Assembly (NCBI GenBank): GCA_944990035.1
Contig: CALYLX010000140.1
Coordinates: 62,001 to 126,000, forward strand
DNA from: Clitopilus passeckerianus
Lineage: Eukaryota > Basidiomycota > Agaricomycetes > Agaricales > Entolomataceae
Direction of reading: 5' to 3'
Length of the DNA stretch: 64,000 bases
Shown piece by piece: positions 34,571 through 47,727 of this stretch. Numbering within the stretch: the first letter of the stretch is position 1; each line of letters starts with the position of its first letter. The translations under genes and the position numbers were made by a program. The notes under the pieces are model-generated. The model was not told the DNA's origin. It saw nothing but the letters and a program-made list of their open reading frames with translations, and made no database searches.

Positions 34571-34785
34571 CCTTTTCTGATATTTATTGGGGTAAGAAAT
34601 CTTTGCTTCTCAAATTCCTCAGAATATTTTCCCTGACATCGTTACGCCAGAAGAAGCTCTCTGCTCGGGATAGATTAGATTAAAAAAATATGGGGTGCTA
34701 GTTGCATGTTTTGGGGCTATGTATAAATATATTGAGGTGTCTTTCAAGTCAATCCATTGTGCCTTCAGTCTCCCCATACCGTTCA

Positions 34786-35470
34786 TGGCTCGCACTAAAG
34801 GCCGCGCCCACCACTCCACTGGTGGAAAGAGTGAGTGGACACCTTCTAATCGCGACGATTCATATGGCCAACAAATTGTTTCGTTCGCTCTAGCCCCCGT
34901 CATCAGACTCAATGTCAAATCTGTTGGATATGACAACAACAAACAAGTCGCCATGAAGAGGGCGAGGTCGTTCAAGTCCGCTGGGTCCGGTGAGTTGTTT
35001 TCTCCTGTCGCTCTTATCTCCAACTTCTTAGTCACCCCCTTTCTTCTCCAGGTGTCATCTACCAGGTCGGTGTCAAGAGCACCCAACACTCGGGAACAGT
35101 AGTTGTAGAAAAGAAAAAACATCGTTTCCGCCTGGTACCGTCGCATTGCGGGAGATTAGGTGTTACCAAAAATCGACCGAACTCCTAATTCGCAAGGCTC
35201 CGTTCGAGCGGCTCGTCCGCGAGATAGCCCAGGACTTTAATGTATGTTTTCTTCGTCAAACTCACCATGAAATTCAATTTAACTCACTTCGATACGTAGC
35301 GCGACCTTCGGTTCACCAGGTCCTCCATGAATGCACTTCAAGAGGCGACAGAGGCGTATATGGTCGGCCTCTTTGACGACATCAATCTAGCTGCTATCCA
35401 TGCCAAGCGTGTGACCATCCAACCTAAGGATCTCCACCTTGCCCGAAGGCTTCGTGGTGATATTATTTGA
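34786..35470 (+). CDS. divergent histone H3 variant with an apparent 1-base deletion
   Basis: Exon 1 (ATG at about 34786) encodes [15 protein letters not shown], so H3 K4 and K14 are kept but R8-K9 are replaced by His-His. The tail then diverges completely ([18 protein letters not shown]). The fold returns as KKKHRFR, then [35 protein letters not shown], and after an intron [21 protein letters not shown] and [21 protein letters not shown]. Between KHRFR and PGTVAL the frame changes by one base: the DNA reads CGCCTGG where canonical H3 has CGCCCTGG (about 35128-35134). Loop 1 is not lengthened, unlike most CENP-A. It is a fast-evolving H3 paralogue, a pseudogene or a CenH3 candidate. Stop TGA about 35468-35470. 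Confidence 0.7.
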
Positions 35471-35590
35471 TGTAGAAGGTAGAAAGAATGGATAGGTATC
35501 ACAACAAAAATCATCGGGCCGTTTCAAACTATATTAAAACCTAAGTGTAATAATTATATTTATCGATACATATTTTGGAGTTTTCTATGG

Positions 35591-37400
35591 TTACATACTG
35601 ACAAAAGCAAGAATAAATGATATAAGTGTCCAGAGGAAAGAAATGCTGTAGCTAGGGATGGAAATTAAAGCAGCTGAGTTGCCAGAAACCGACCCAGTTG
35701 CGGTTACGGTAGCCGCACTACCAATTGTTGGTGTCGGCACCGCAGCATTCCTCCCATCCTGAGACAAAGCAACATCCGACAGTGGTGCAAAGCCTACCGA
35801 TGCTGGGTCGTAACGAAAGACTGAATACACATTTTTCTGTATCACCTGTCAGAAATGCAACGAGATTTGACCTTTCTGCAATTCTTACCAAGAAAGTATC
35901 GCCAACAATCCAAGAAGGTGCCGAGCGACCGGTGGTGAGATCAAAAAATGCACCCAGGCACGAATTACGAGTGAGCGTTGTAAGCTTGAAGTCCGCTGGA
36001 CTAATAGGCCAGCTTCGACCGCCGAATGCCATTGTCACATTGACGGTTGTATCGCAAGCTATGGAAAACGAAGTCAGCAATGATACTCTCTCGCAGACTT
36101 CGAGAGGGTCGTACGATATGTATAGTAGCCCTTGAAATTTCCCGATGCAGGTGCAGCTCCTGGTATTTGGTCGTAGATGGCAGAAACGTATTCTTGTGGC
36201 CCGCCAACAAGTGTGGTCCCGGTATCAATGGCGGAGTACGCAGACGATCCAGTGGGAACAGAGACTTGTTGGCCGTTGACGGTTAGTTCTGTGAAATCGA
36301 TTAGTACGGGTTGTAGCTGGTGAAGTAGACACCAAACTCACGGGACAGGGACAATATCCAGTAAGAAGGGGTAGTGGTGAGGTCTTGGTAATCAATGTCA
36401 CCAGTATACAATGACTGGTTTGTGAACCCTACGACGTTGTTAGTTAGAGCAGACAAGATAAATCAGAAGATGCACTAACCCATGTTAAACGCCCCTCCAG
36501 GCTCCAGCTTCTGCGCCCCGGACACATTAACGAACCTCGTTAATTGAAAAGCCATCAGAGGCTCGTCCCACGTCCCGCCCTCTGCCAGCGTTTGCCAAAA
36601 CGGCATTGATTTTGATGACGCGATGGAATCGAAGGCGAGCCCTAACAACCCCGAAACTGGACTCGTCAAAAGGCCGTCTGACACCTGATCGCAAATGGCG
36701 AAAGTCTGGTTCGCCACGGAAAAGCCAGCCATTTGGACGGTATCGCTCCCCAGAAACCCAGCAGCTTGACCACTGCCGTAAGCGATGCTGAACGGCTGGT
36801 CTTTGGTCGAGAATGTCGACGAAGAATCTGCATCGAAGGTTGGGACACCACCGCAGCTGGCGTTGCAATTTGAATCGGCTACCCAGAGGTCACTATCAAG
36901 GCAGTGCATCAGTACTGACGGCAGGAGTATGTAAAGGAGACCTACGATGACCCGGTATCCAGGATTACATTAAATGACGTAGGGGGTGTCCCTAAGGCAA
37001 GGGTACCAAAGAAACTAGCAAAGATTAGTAAAGCCCGAAACAACAAGCAGACACGACCGATTTACCTCGAATCCGCATTTTGGTTGACGATTCTGACGGA
37101 TGATACGAATGATAAGCCACCGCTCCCGCACCAAGAAACTAGGAAGCCTTACAAGTTAGTCCCCGTACTCCTTCTGCCTCTGTCTCCGGACCCGTACTTC
37201 ATTTGCATGCTCTCCCTGTGGGACTTTGCCCATGAACCCCACTCTTCCACCGTCTTCGGACTCGGAGACCGTCTTTGCAGAGGCAGAGTCATCCTGACGC
37301 CATGCTCTCCCCTGAAAGGCTTCGGTGATGCATCAACCAAAGCCGGATATGTAATAGCTACTAGCAGAGCTAGAGAGACCGGCCAACTCGATCCGGGCAT
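35591..37400 (-). CDS. secreted GPI-anchored pepsin-like aspartic protease (family A1)
   Basis: Cell-surface or extracellular endopeptidase. ATG 37398-37400 starts a signal peptide (WPVSLALLVAITYPALVDA), followed by a basic pro-region. The first catalytic motif is VILDTGSSDLWV, the second AIDTGTTLVGG. The flap tyrosine lies in FSIAYGSGQAAGFLG, and the family block VSGLLGLAFDSIA is present. The C-terminus carries a Ser/Thr-rich linker (ATVTATGSVSGNS) and a hydrophobic tail (YSISFLWTLISFILAFVSM), the usual GPI-addition layout as in yapsin-like enzymes. About eight short introns interrupt it. Stop TAA 35591-35593. Key residues are intact. Confidence 0.88.
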
Positions 37401-38529
37401 CTTGGTCTAAGAGTCAACTTTTGTTGGTTTATTTGGAAGTTTTGCGTGGATACCTCCCGACCAAGTGAGTAGAGTTTCGGAATTAGAGTCGAGATGGAGA
37501 AGAAAGAGGAAACTGAGGTCAATGTACACAACGATGATGGAGTGTTGCGATAGCGAGGACTGAAAGCAGAGGAGATAAAGAGGCGAAATGGAGGGCCGGC
37601 CTCGTTATTGAAAAGGGGGATTATAAATGTTTGTCGGTATAGGGAGTATGTAATAGCCAGCTTATAATGGAGGGGAGGGGGTTGCCACAGGCTGTGCTCG
37701 GCCAGCGAATAAAAATGTCTAAGAAAGGAGGGAGGTGCAGTAACAGTGGCTGCGCAATGCGTTCATAGGGGATACATAAATACGATCATCCGCATATCCT
37801 CGCATTTCGATCATGGCTGGTCCTCATTGCAAAGGATCCACCTCCTGCTAATTGTAGGGGTTGACACACAGGAAGAACTAGTCGATGCACCATATATATC
37901 CCCTTTGACTCCTGGATGTATTGGAACAGAGACCACTGGTCGATGGAGCGACCAGCATAATTTTAGATCTACTCCCGGTCATCCCAGAATGCTGGAGTGT
38001 TGCCAAGTTTGCTAGGCATCCATCCGTCCTCTCGGCTTTCCCGAAATATTTCGCAAGGAACCTGCGTCGCCCGCAGTCTATCTTGTCACCTGAAGGCCGG
38101 TCTATCGCGTTGGGATAGTTGAAGCATCGGCGGCGTCGGCTACGTGAAGCATTGCATAGCCAATGCACCTTCTTTGGTGCACTCTGAGGAAGAAGAAAGC
38201 TGGAAATAGCTTTTCAGCTGCGCAGGCGACATGAGGATCAAGAGCAGGACAAGACGAATCCTTGCCCACAGAGTGAATACAATGGATCAAACTTGATTCG
38301 GCCATTGATCCTGGACCCGCCGGCTGCATAGTTCAGTCCTAGCCAACTATGAAGCCACAGTTTTCGCTCCTCGTCACCAGCTTAAGCTTATTACGCTCTC
38401 CACAAATATTGTTGTCCTTGATGCACAATGTGCATCCAGTCGGTATCATTCCGAGTACTATACTAATACAATATAGGTACAAAAAGAGAACATATCAAGA
38501 ATAAAGAAAGCCAGTCCGACAATAACCCT
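37401..38529. other. intergenic
   Basis: No supported gene. It holds the protease promoter and the H3 3' flank. Confidence 0.4.
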
Positions 38530-39055
38530 CTATGACCTCTCGCCCCTCAGTCTTCTGGCGAGAGCAAGATCTTTTGGTTGAATGGTAACACGCTTGGCGT
38601 GGATAGCAGCCAAGTTGGTGTCCTCAAAGAGAGACACAAGATATGCCTCAGCGGCTTCCTGGAGTGCCATGACGGCTGATGATTGGAAGCGGAGGTCAGT
38701 CTGTGAGAAGACAAGTCAGCATGAGTCAAGTAGGGAAGTAAGAGAGGCGACGAACCTTGAAGTCCTGTGCAATTTCACGGACAAGACGTTGGAAGGGGAG
38801 TTTGCGAATAAGAAGCTCAGTGGACTTCTGGTAACGCCTGATTTCACGAAGAGCGACAGTTCCAGGCCTGAAGCGATGGGGCTTCTTAACACCACCAGCG
38901 GCGGCAGCAGTCTTGCGAGCAGCAGACGACTTGGCTGCGAGTTGTTTACGAGGGGCCTTGCCTATTAAGCAAAGTTAAGTATCGAAAAACTTTGCAAGTC
39001 CAAAAAGACACTTACCACCAGTGGACTTGCGGGCGGTTTGCTTGGTACGAGCCAT
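38530..39055 (-). CDS. H3: canonical histone H3
   Basis: Core nucleosome histone. ATG 39053-39055 gives [14 protein letters not shown], then after an intron (about 38960-39013) [11 protein letters not shown] and the standard fold: [36 protein letters not shown], then after a second intron near 38700-38755 [20 protein letters not shown] and [14 protein letters not shown] with stop TAG 38530-38532. It is divergently transcribed from H4, 295 bp away. The intron positions are useful landmarks against the variant at 34786. Confidence 0.96.
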
Positions 39056-39349
39056 TGTTATTTGTTGAGTGTTTGACTGAAAGTGTCGAGTCGAGGAAGT
39101 GGTCGAAGCAGGAGATACTGAATGGCCTGTCGCCAGCCAGGCTCTATATATGTCACCACGCTCGCGTCCCGCACGTGACGGGGCGCGACAATAAACGAGT
39201 CAACAAACGGTAATGCAGCACAGCCACTGGCGGAGGTTATATAACGGAGTCGGTGGGTTGTTGAGCCCACCAATTGGCTCGTTGCATTCGCACCACCACT
39301 ACACAACAACCACCTCACAACTTCACCAACAACACTTTTATAACTCGAC
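39056..39349. promoter_or_regulatory. shared divergent promoter of H3 and H4
   Basis: A TATATAA at 39238-39244 points toward H4, about 105 nt before its ATG. A TATATAG on the minus strand at about 39145-39151 points toward H3, about 95 nt before its ATG. Shared bidirectional control of histone pairs is well known in fungi and likely here; specific activator sites were not identified. Confidence 0.65.
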
Positions 39350-39779
<430 letters not shown>

Positions 39780-40118
39780 AATATACCATTGGGATTGGAT
39801 TCTCGCTTTCTATATTATCTGTTGCATTGCATCTGTACTCTACTGTAACATCAATGGGCTATTTATCACTTTGAGAAACCCTCACACGCTGCTACCACGT
39901 GGGGATGTACGTTGATACCCCCTCATGGAATGAGATGTAAACGCCATCGACGATTAGAAGTACCTCCGTCGATGTTCCGCACCGACGTATTGCCCTAGGT
40001 ATTATTCCGATAAACCTCCGCCTGATAAAATTATGAATGAACTGCCATGACAATCTAATAGGCCTCCAGCTTCCCTGCCTCTCGGGGCTTGCCAAAACAC
40101 ATCACCTTCGCCACCCTA

Positions 40119-41423
40119 ATGAGTCCTGTCATCGACGCTCGTGGCCCGGTGACCATTTCATCTCTCCCAAACGAAATTGTCTCTCAAATCTTCAATCATC
40201 TCCCCATCCCGGGCCTCACCATCGTCGCATGCCTCTCACACCGTTTCACTGCTGTCGCTGAGCGCCTTCTCTACTCATCTGTCTCGTTAACGGATACTCT
40301 ATCAGAGTCATCTCCTCTACCACGCAAAACGCTCAGATGGTGTCAGTCCATACGGCAGAGACTCGACTTCATTGATTCGACCAAGAGACTATCCATACGA
40401 TGGCAAGCTCAGCCAAATGCGACTCTGTCAGAGCCGCTGCACCCAGCTATCGATGAGCTGGCTTCAGTGTTGAAGTTGCTGGTTTACCTCGAGTCACTTG
40501 ATATTTTTCTAGGGCCTGCAAATCTTTGCCCGATGTCGACTTCAAGTTCCTCCGAGTCGCCCGGTACAACGGCAACGGCCCTATCACCACGAGCTGACTA
40601 CGTTGACGACGACGTCGTCCACGCCATTGAACGTGTCATCTCTCATGTCGAGCTACCCCACCTTCGACACTGTTCTCTGGGCGCAGAATGGACCAAAGGC
40701 GTTCAACCCTACAACGAAACCATCCTTGCCTCCTTCCTCACTTCGGCCAATTCATTACGTCATCTAAAGTTAACAGATCACCGCGATGCGCGATTGGTTC
40801 TCCCCGCCGATGCTCTTCCATATTTATCCACATTCCGCGGTTCCGCCGATACCGCTGCCTCCCTCCTCCCTGGCCGCCCTGTCCATGCGCTCTCACTCGT
40901 GGGCCCAGACACGGATGTGAACCGCGAAAATCTGGGGCGCATGACGACAACATCAGTCCCCCTTCGCGTGCTCGATCTTTCGGCGATGTCTGTCCGACCA
41001 ATTCTGCTTCGAAATGTTTCCACACATTTCCCCACGATTGAAAAACTGAGGATTAAGCTTGCTTTGCGCCATACTCTTCACTACTCATTTACTGGCATCG
41101 TAAGCAATTTTCCTCCTATTTTTCGGGTCAAAAAACACTTCTGACTTTCGACCACCCCCCGCAAGCAATAGAGACTTCTGGCGGGCCTTTCCTCGGTTCT
41201 CACTGCCTTCAGTCATCTGACATTTATTGATCTATCACCTACCGCCCTCCATGGGCCGTGGACTATTGGTCGTGCAAATGCACAGGAAGAGACCAGCCTT
41301 CTGGAAGAATGGACTCGAGCATGCCCTTCCTTAAACAGGGTGATCTTCCCCACCGAATCCGACTGGAGTCTGAATGACAGCACCTGGACGCCCACGGCCG
41401 TCCTGATGAACGTCCATCCTTGA
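40119..41423 (+). CDS. F-box-like protein
   Basis: ATG 40119-40121 starts MSPVIDARGPVTISSLPNEI. An F-box-type motif follows (LPNEIVSQIFNHLPIPGLTI, CLSHRFTAVAERLLY), the pattern used to bind Skp1 in SCF ubiquitin ligases. The rest has leucine-rich, irregular segments typical of the large F-box expansion of mushroom genomes (LKLLVYLESLDIF; LSAMSVRPILLRNVSTHFP). One intron (about 41101-41169) joins the second exon (LLAGLSSVLTAFSHLTFIDL), ending NVHP at TGA 41421-41423. The target is unknown. Confidence 0.75.
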
Positions 41424-42101
41424 TGACTTACAACGAGGAATAGCTTCGGCATCTTTTGATCTTCCACCTTTGATTTTTGGGCAACGTGACGGCGTCAAGG
41501 TGTCATGCCTGTCGAGCTCACGCCGATTTGTAACCTTACCCCTTAGAGTCTTCACAATTCACATCCATCAGCACTATTACCACCCCGCACCGATCTTACC
41601 GTATAATGTACAGCATACCCCGGAGCACGCACCATACAGAACAAATTCAGACACATGACACTAATCGTACTTATCAGAATCTATTGACAAGTCCGATGGC
41701 TTGTGAATTTCAAAGATAGCGACCTTATTTACCTCGAGGTAGAAGTGAACCATTCAATCCAACTCGAGGCCCTTGACAGTGACACTGCTGAATAGAAAAG
41801 CCTCAGATCTGCGATGCAGCCCCCGATAAACGGTACGCGACGGACAGCCGCTAAAGTATCACACTCAAAGGAAAGCATCACTCGGAAAGTGCTGTATTCA
41901 CCGACGATCGAACCTAATATACAGAGGCAACGCAAAAGGAAATCCAATATGATATTAAGGCGTGGGGTCCACCAAAGGGAGCCTGAAATAAAGAGGAGAG
42001 AAAAGAAGGGACGATTGCGGGCTGTATGTACAATTGCGTGAACAAGAGAAAAATTGCGGCATCAAAAAAAAAAAAAGCAATTGAAAGAGGTTGTCAACAC
42101 C
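41424..42101. other. intergenic between convergent genes
   Basis: A run of 13 A lies near 42064-42076. No supported gene. Confidence 0.4.
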
Positions 42102-44858
42102 TTATGACTCTGATTCGTCAACAAATATGTCGGTATAATGATTTAGGATGGTCTCTATTGCCTGGATTCATCACGCGCCATTGAGCCACAGGTCAGGAAA
42201 CCGAAAACCGTCGCACGTACCTGATTCTGCAGATTTGCATCAGCCATGCTCCCGTTGGCCTGCCCCGTTCCAAGTGACAGCCCAAATATTGTCGGCCCAA
42301 ACACGATCGCAAGGTTTTGCATCGACATCGAGTTCACAGCCGCGTTAGCGTTTATTCTATATGACAGGCAACGTGGTCAGCAAATCCTTCCTCCCTGAAA
42401 CAAAAGTGTGATGCTCCAAAAGCAAATACATACCGGTGTAGATGTCCCAGGAAATACTTCAACGTCGCATAATTTGGATCAGGGAGTTCGTTGACCCGCT
42501 CGTGTAGCCTGATATGCCGTAGCCTGTCATTCTCAATCCCTAGAGAATGAAGTCATTCACAATCAGCACACCTGATCTCACAAGTGTATGATAAGAACAT
42601 TAGGACGTACTTGCTGCCTCAAGGAAACCTTGGTGCAAACCCGTGGTCAATAATGGGTCCGGTAGGTCGCGTAGCCACATCTTGAGCACACTCGTCACAT
42701 TGTGTATATCCCCTGACCATTCGGGGGCGTCAAGGTCAACAGAGTCAAGATCTGGAAAATGAATCGAGATGATCAGCAATGTGGACCCGGCGCCGGAATG
42801 AATCAGGCATGGCATTTCGCAGGACAACAAAGAGGAAGAGCCGCCATTCCGATAGGAGTAAAGCAGAGAAAAGTGCGTACCTTTATCCAACATCTGCTTT
42901 AGCTTGGCGACCTTACTGGTTGTTCCGCTTATCCTATAGATGCCCTGAGCGCTCATTCCGTATTTCTCGATGGCCTCGCAGCATTTCTCCATAATGACTG
43001 GGACCTCGACGTTATCTCTTGCCATCTGCTCGGCGAGGTCAATGCCAAACGTCGCTCTTTCCAACGCTTGACTACTTCCGCTGGCAGTACCATTCGCCGT
43101 GATGTTTAGCGGCCGGCTATCCAGAGGTTGATGCTGGGGTATAGGAGGCAACTGCAGATCAAGTCAATGATGAACCGAGGAGATTTGGTAGGATGTGATC
43201 TCACAAAGCCTTCATCTGCTGGCCCTTCCCGTCGAGGTCCGCGGACCTGTGCACCTCTTGCATACGCGTAGTGCTGCATGTAGACCTTGAAATCACCTCG
43301 ATTGTCGATGGTCTCAATGGATGCTTTGAGTCCCAGTCCTATAATCATCCGATGAGGAAGTCACACGATCGCACGAGTGGGCCAATGGGCTAACTCACCT
43401 TCCTCCCGAGGAGGGACCAAGATTGAGCCATCACTAAGCACTATGCTCTCATACAGGAAGGCATACCGCGTTAGATGATACTGTGTACCGAGATCCATTT
43501 CGTCCGCGCACTCTTTTAATGACTGGTTCTGATATGAGTGAATGTCGTACATGTTGGGAGACTACGCACCCGCAGTATCCGTGGAAGCTGGAAGTTGAAG
43601 TATTCCTGCCTCATTGCTTGAGTATCCATCATCGCCTTTCTGTAGTGGTCCGAGGCTGCTGACATCCGTGACCGTATATCGTCCTCTTGGCGTTGGATCT
43701 GAAAAATGGGAAGTCAGCGTGATCCACTAATACGGTTCAAAGAGACTTACGTTTCCCGGGTTCTTACCCTTGAGAAGTAATCCACCTTTTGCAACCGCTT
43801 TCCCTAACGCCCTCTTCCCTCCCGCCCCACCAGGCCGTTGCTGTACTGCGTTGTCTTTGAGAGATTCCCCCTCCTTCTGTAGGAGCACCCGCTCTAACTC
43901 TTCCGAAGTCATGTCTAGTCGATTTTTGCTCTTCTCCGTTATTGTCTCTGACTCGTGAAGCGCTCTTTCATATCTAGAAGCGAGCTCTTTGGTCTGTTGT
44001 TGAGACTTATCAGTACGGATGGTTGACCTCATATAAACACAACTCACATGCTTGCGGTTTTTCTCGACTTCCTTGGCCAACACCGAGAGTTCTTCGCTCA
44101 TTTCGTTCAGGCGTTGGGCAAAGCGAAGCCTATTCTCCGCCATCATTTCATGAACTCGCATAGTTGCTTGCCAGGCATTAACGAAGGTCCTATGGTGGCA
44201 GAGGTGAGCTACTGGAGAGTAAAATGGATAGTTGATATGTACCCTGCCTTCCCGTCGCTTAAAGCATACTGATCTGACGTTGCTCTTGAAAGCTTTTGCA
44301 TATTTCTTCCATATTCTTCTTCTATCACAGCTCGCTTTTTGAAGAACAGGGATGCTTCCTTTTGATATGTTAGTTTTAACGGTTGGGCCCAGCGGTGCAG
44401 CTATAGCTCACCCTGCATGATACTGTGCTTTGTTTTATTCTGTCAAGCAACAAAGGCGTTCCACACTGCGATTGTTGAATGAATGGGCAAGCGTCAAAGG
44501 GTCATATTCAAAGGTAACTCACGTCCAATTCGCACAGTTGGCGTAGCACATTCTCATCAAAGCTTGTATCCACCAACGTCGGCATGTCACTCTGTGGTGT
44601 TCCTCCTTTATCTCGCCTCTCCGAGCCCGCAATGCTGGGTGACCTTTCCGGGGCCCATCTGGACACGGACGACGACCGCCCAGAGGAATCAATGCTCGAG
44701 CGAGGTATTGGAGACAGAGAGGCGACATGCGGACTCGCAGAAGGTGAGTCCATTGACTCGAATGTCCGTAATTGAGGGCGCCCGTGTCCGCCATTAGCTT
44801 GCAACGAGTCTGGGTGATCAGTCTCCCAAGCACTCGATAGATAGCCGTCCTCCACCAT
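42102..44858 (-). CDS. F-BAR/RhoGAP protein (Rgd1-like)
   Basis: Membrane-curving GTPase-activating protein for Rho-type GTPases, acting on cell polarity and wall integrity; yeast Rgd1 has the same plan. From ATG 44856-44858 a Ser-rich leader precedes an N-terminal F-BAR coiled coil (HEMMAENRLRFAQRLNEMSE, ELASRYERALHESETITEKS, DDIRSRMSAASDHYRKAM, HLTRYAFLYESIVL). A linker follows, then RhoGAP: TFGIDLAEQMARDN, CCEAIEKYGMSAQGIYRISG (arginine finger in IYRISG), LKMWLRDLPDPLL, and SMQNLAIVFGPTIF. The last exon AIETILNHYTDIFVDESES ends at TAA 42102-42104. At least nine short introns. All expected RhoGAP blocks are present. Confidence 0.85.
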
Positions 44859-47727
44859 CTTCAGCTAGTGATCGTGGTTACCAGATGCTATTTCGTTGGA
44901 ATAACTGGTGTTTAGGTCTTTGTGAGCAATGGCAACGGCGTCCAGCGGGTTGAAAGCGATGAAGGACAAACAGGGTTACTGACGATCAGTGCTCTCGTCG
45001 GCTAAGCCAACTGCTCCAGAATGAGCACGTGGCTGCTAATGGGGTTACTCCGAACTTCATGCCACCTCTACCGGACTTGGACCTCTGTCAACTCGGTATC
45101 GACTGCGTTCGGTCTTTGGACTGGCGAGCGATCATCTAACCCACTGAAGGAGTGAGTTCTGATATCCGTACTGTTTTGGATCCACCTTTGGTAACCATTA
45201 GAGGCATAGCAATGGTGTTTCATGCTGGGTATGACAATGAATTCGTCTTTCACCGGGTAGAATATAACCTGTCCTCGATGATGCCAAGGATGGTCTTGGG
45301 TTGTCTGTCCGGTCAACAGATAGATGGATGTGCGATTACTTGACTGACCTCACCCATTGACAGGCAAAGGCAGGCTTATCTACCTCATTCAGCGGCAATG
45401 GAAAGTGGCATCGCATGTTGAGCGGAAGTGTCGACTTGAGCCGAGCCTGGCAGCTGCCAACGGGTTTCCGAGGGCCTGATCCACTATTTTAACGTTAGCG
45501 ATCTGAGGCCGGAAGGCTGCATTTCACGTACACTTGCACGCTCGTTGGTTATGAAGATCGGCGAGCCTCTACTGCAAAAATCCACATCAAACAACCATAA
45601 GCCATATAAACCATATTGCTTTCCTATTTTCCACAAGCCCCAATCGCAGAAATGAATCCATGTTCAAACAATTTCTACAGCCATGGGCATGTACTGAGCA
45701 TAAATTACGACTGTCCGAAGCCTTGTACCCACTGGTATAGAACATGAATTCTGTGCTCATACCTTACGGTTGGCAGCAGATTCAAAGCATGATCGTCAAC
45801 CAATTTTCGCTAGTCTGATCGGGAAGAAAATCTACTTAATGAGTCTACTCAACCCACCCACTGTCGCGGAGCTGCTGTGTAGTGTTTGAAAACTCATATT
45901 CACGTCGCATATCTGGATATAAGCCTAACTTTAATACAGATTAATTCGGCGAAACTTTGTTTGAAATCTCCGGAATACCCGAGTTGCAGGTGCGTCCTCT
46001 TCGTCCCGGTGAATAATTCCTGACCGGACACGGAAGAGTTCCACCGTGACCACCACCTGTTTGCCCGAGATGCCCTTTCCGCACGCTTCCCTGATGCCTC
46101 CTGCGGCTTGCCAGGCTCGCAAGAAAACACCCCAATTCAGAGCACGCCATTTATGGAATATTTCTAGGTAATGGCATGTATAATAATAAAAATACATTCT
46201 ACGCTCCACGAAAAATTGTCCCAGAAACAAAAGTGAGTACCATAGGTGGCCCTGAAACGATGTACACGGCCAAAAAGTATGCATGTAGAGGAGAAGGGAA
46301 AATGTTCGATATGTGCTCTAAATTGGAGGGCCTTTTTCTCCCTCTCGAGAAGAGACCCTAGAATGATTGCTCTATTTTCTAGCAAAGGAAGGGAATCGGC
46401 AGGTATTGCAATCCTCCGTCGGATTATTGCTCTGAGTCAGATGCTGATCTGGGGAATTTCTACTCCGCGAAGGTATGGATCAATCAATTTTGAGGCTTAA
46501 CTCCTCCGTCAAAAGGCTCACGGATCACTGCAGAGCTGAGCACAGTTGTGCGCTTCAGGAATGTGGTTACTGCTGAGCCTGCAATGCTTGTTGTTGCAGT
46601 CGACCTTAGAGTGAAAATAAAGGGCCGAACCATAGCGGTAGGAGGGTTGGTCACTGACCTTCTGACGAGAAGTCATCACTCGGTCACCGCAGCGATATCC
46701 GTTGTAAAGGCAGAGAATGTAACACATTGTTCAGACGACTTGGAGTGAGTATCTGTACTGAGGACTCGATGGGACTGGATTTTCTGCTCGTCCATCTCTC
46801 TTCTTCACCAGTTTAAATGTGTTGAACTCTTGTAAGTATGCTTCAGACAGCAACTCTATCCCCTCGATGCGTTCCAGCAATTTTGAATAAGGGCCGCTTT
46901 CCATTCAACGAGATGCCCGAGCGCATAGAGCTTTATTAACGTTCTTGTCACTCTAAAGGTTTCTTGGCGCAAGAGAGCTGATAGAATTGTTCAACGACCT
47001 AACCAGACCTTGAGCTCTCGTGAAGCGGCGTGACTCGGTTGCGCTAGTGGCCACTGTTCATGTCCAAGTATGAAGCTAGAAACAGAACTTTGTTTGAAGG
47101 TTCGGAGACGATGGGAGCCGGCAGCCAGTGGTCACAGTGCAAACACCAAACAAAGAATACATTCTAGGGTGAGTGCGAGAGAAGCGTCATTTCACGACGC
47201 CCCTCCCTTGTAGGCGATCTCGGGCCAGCTTATCCTAGATCAAATTATATTCAACTGGATGTGTCAAGCATTGTGTGTGCTCCACTGTCCAGTGACCACC
47301 TAAACTGGAGATCATTAAGGTGCAGGCACGAGGATTGCACGAACGTTGCGCTCTGACTAAGGCTCGCTGGCAGTCGTACTAATACAAGTACAGTAACTGT
47401 TTCGCCTCGTGGGGACGAAAGGGCTGATTTCGGTCGTTAATTCATCTACTTATACCAGCGCTTGGGGTCTCCATCTTTATGCCTACCCGATAAGCCGCTG
47501 ACATTGAAATAGTAGGTTGACCATGTCAAAGCCAAATTAGCAGTTAGCGCTCGGTGTATACCCTATCTGGGCCCCTCAAGACTTCCTACAATCAAGTAAC
47601 TGATCAGCCACTTACGACTAACGCGAAACCGATCACTGGCGACAATCTCATTGCTATACAAGGTATACAGTATTCGAGCCGGAATGTAAAACAAGGGCGT
47701 CGAACAATGCGGACAGATATTATGGGT
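44859..47727. other. gene-poor region, about 2.9 kb
   Basis: Frames of 60-117 codons occur on both strands (for example 45931-46284 minus) but none shows conserved texture or plausible exon links. I saw no long repeat or RNA gene. Confidence 0.4.

Noticed and set aside
34619..35146. 175-codon minus frame over the H3 variant
   Set aside because: It mirrors the exons of the H3 variant and has no domain or conserved texture of its own.
34786..35470. Firm CENP-A (CenH3) call
   Set aside because: Loop 1 is not extended and the tail still starts like H3; placement needs a phylogeny, so it is reported as a variant only.
40688..41041. Frames inside the F-box-like gene on both strands
   Set aside because: They are shadows of the coding exon, with atypical composition.
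44859..47727. Possible RNA gene or hidden coding region in the 2.9-kb gap
   Set aside because: Searched by eye on both strands; no tRNA arms, long repeats or exon-like frames found.
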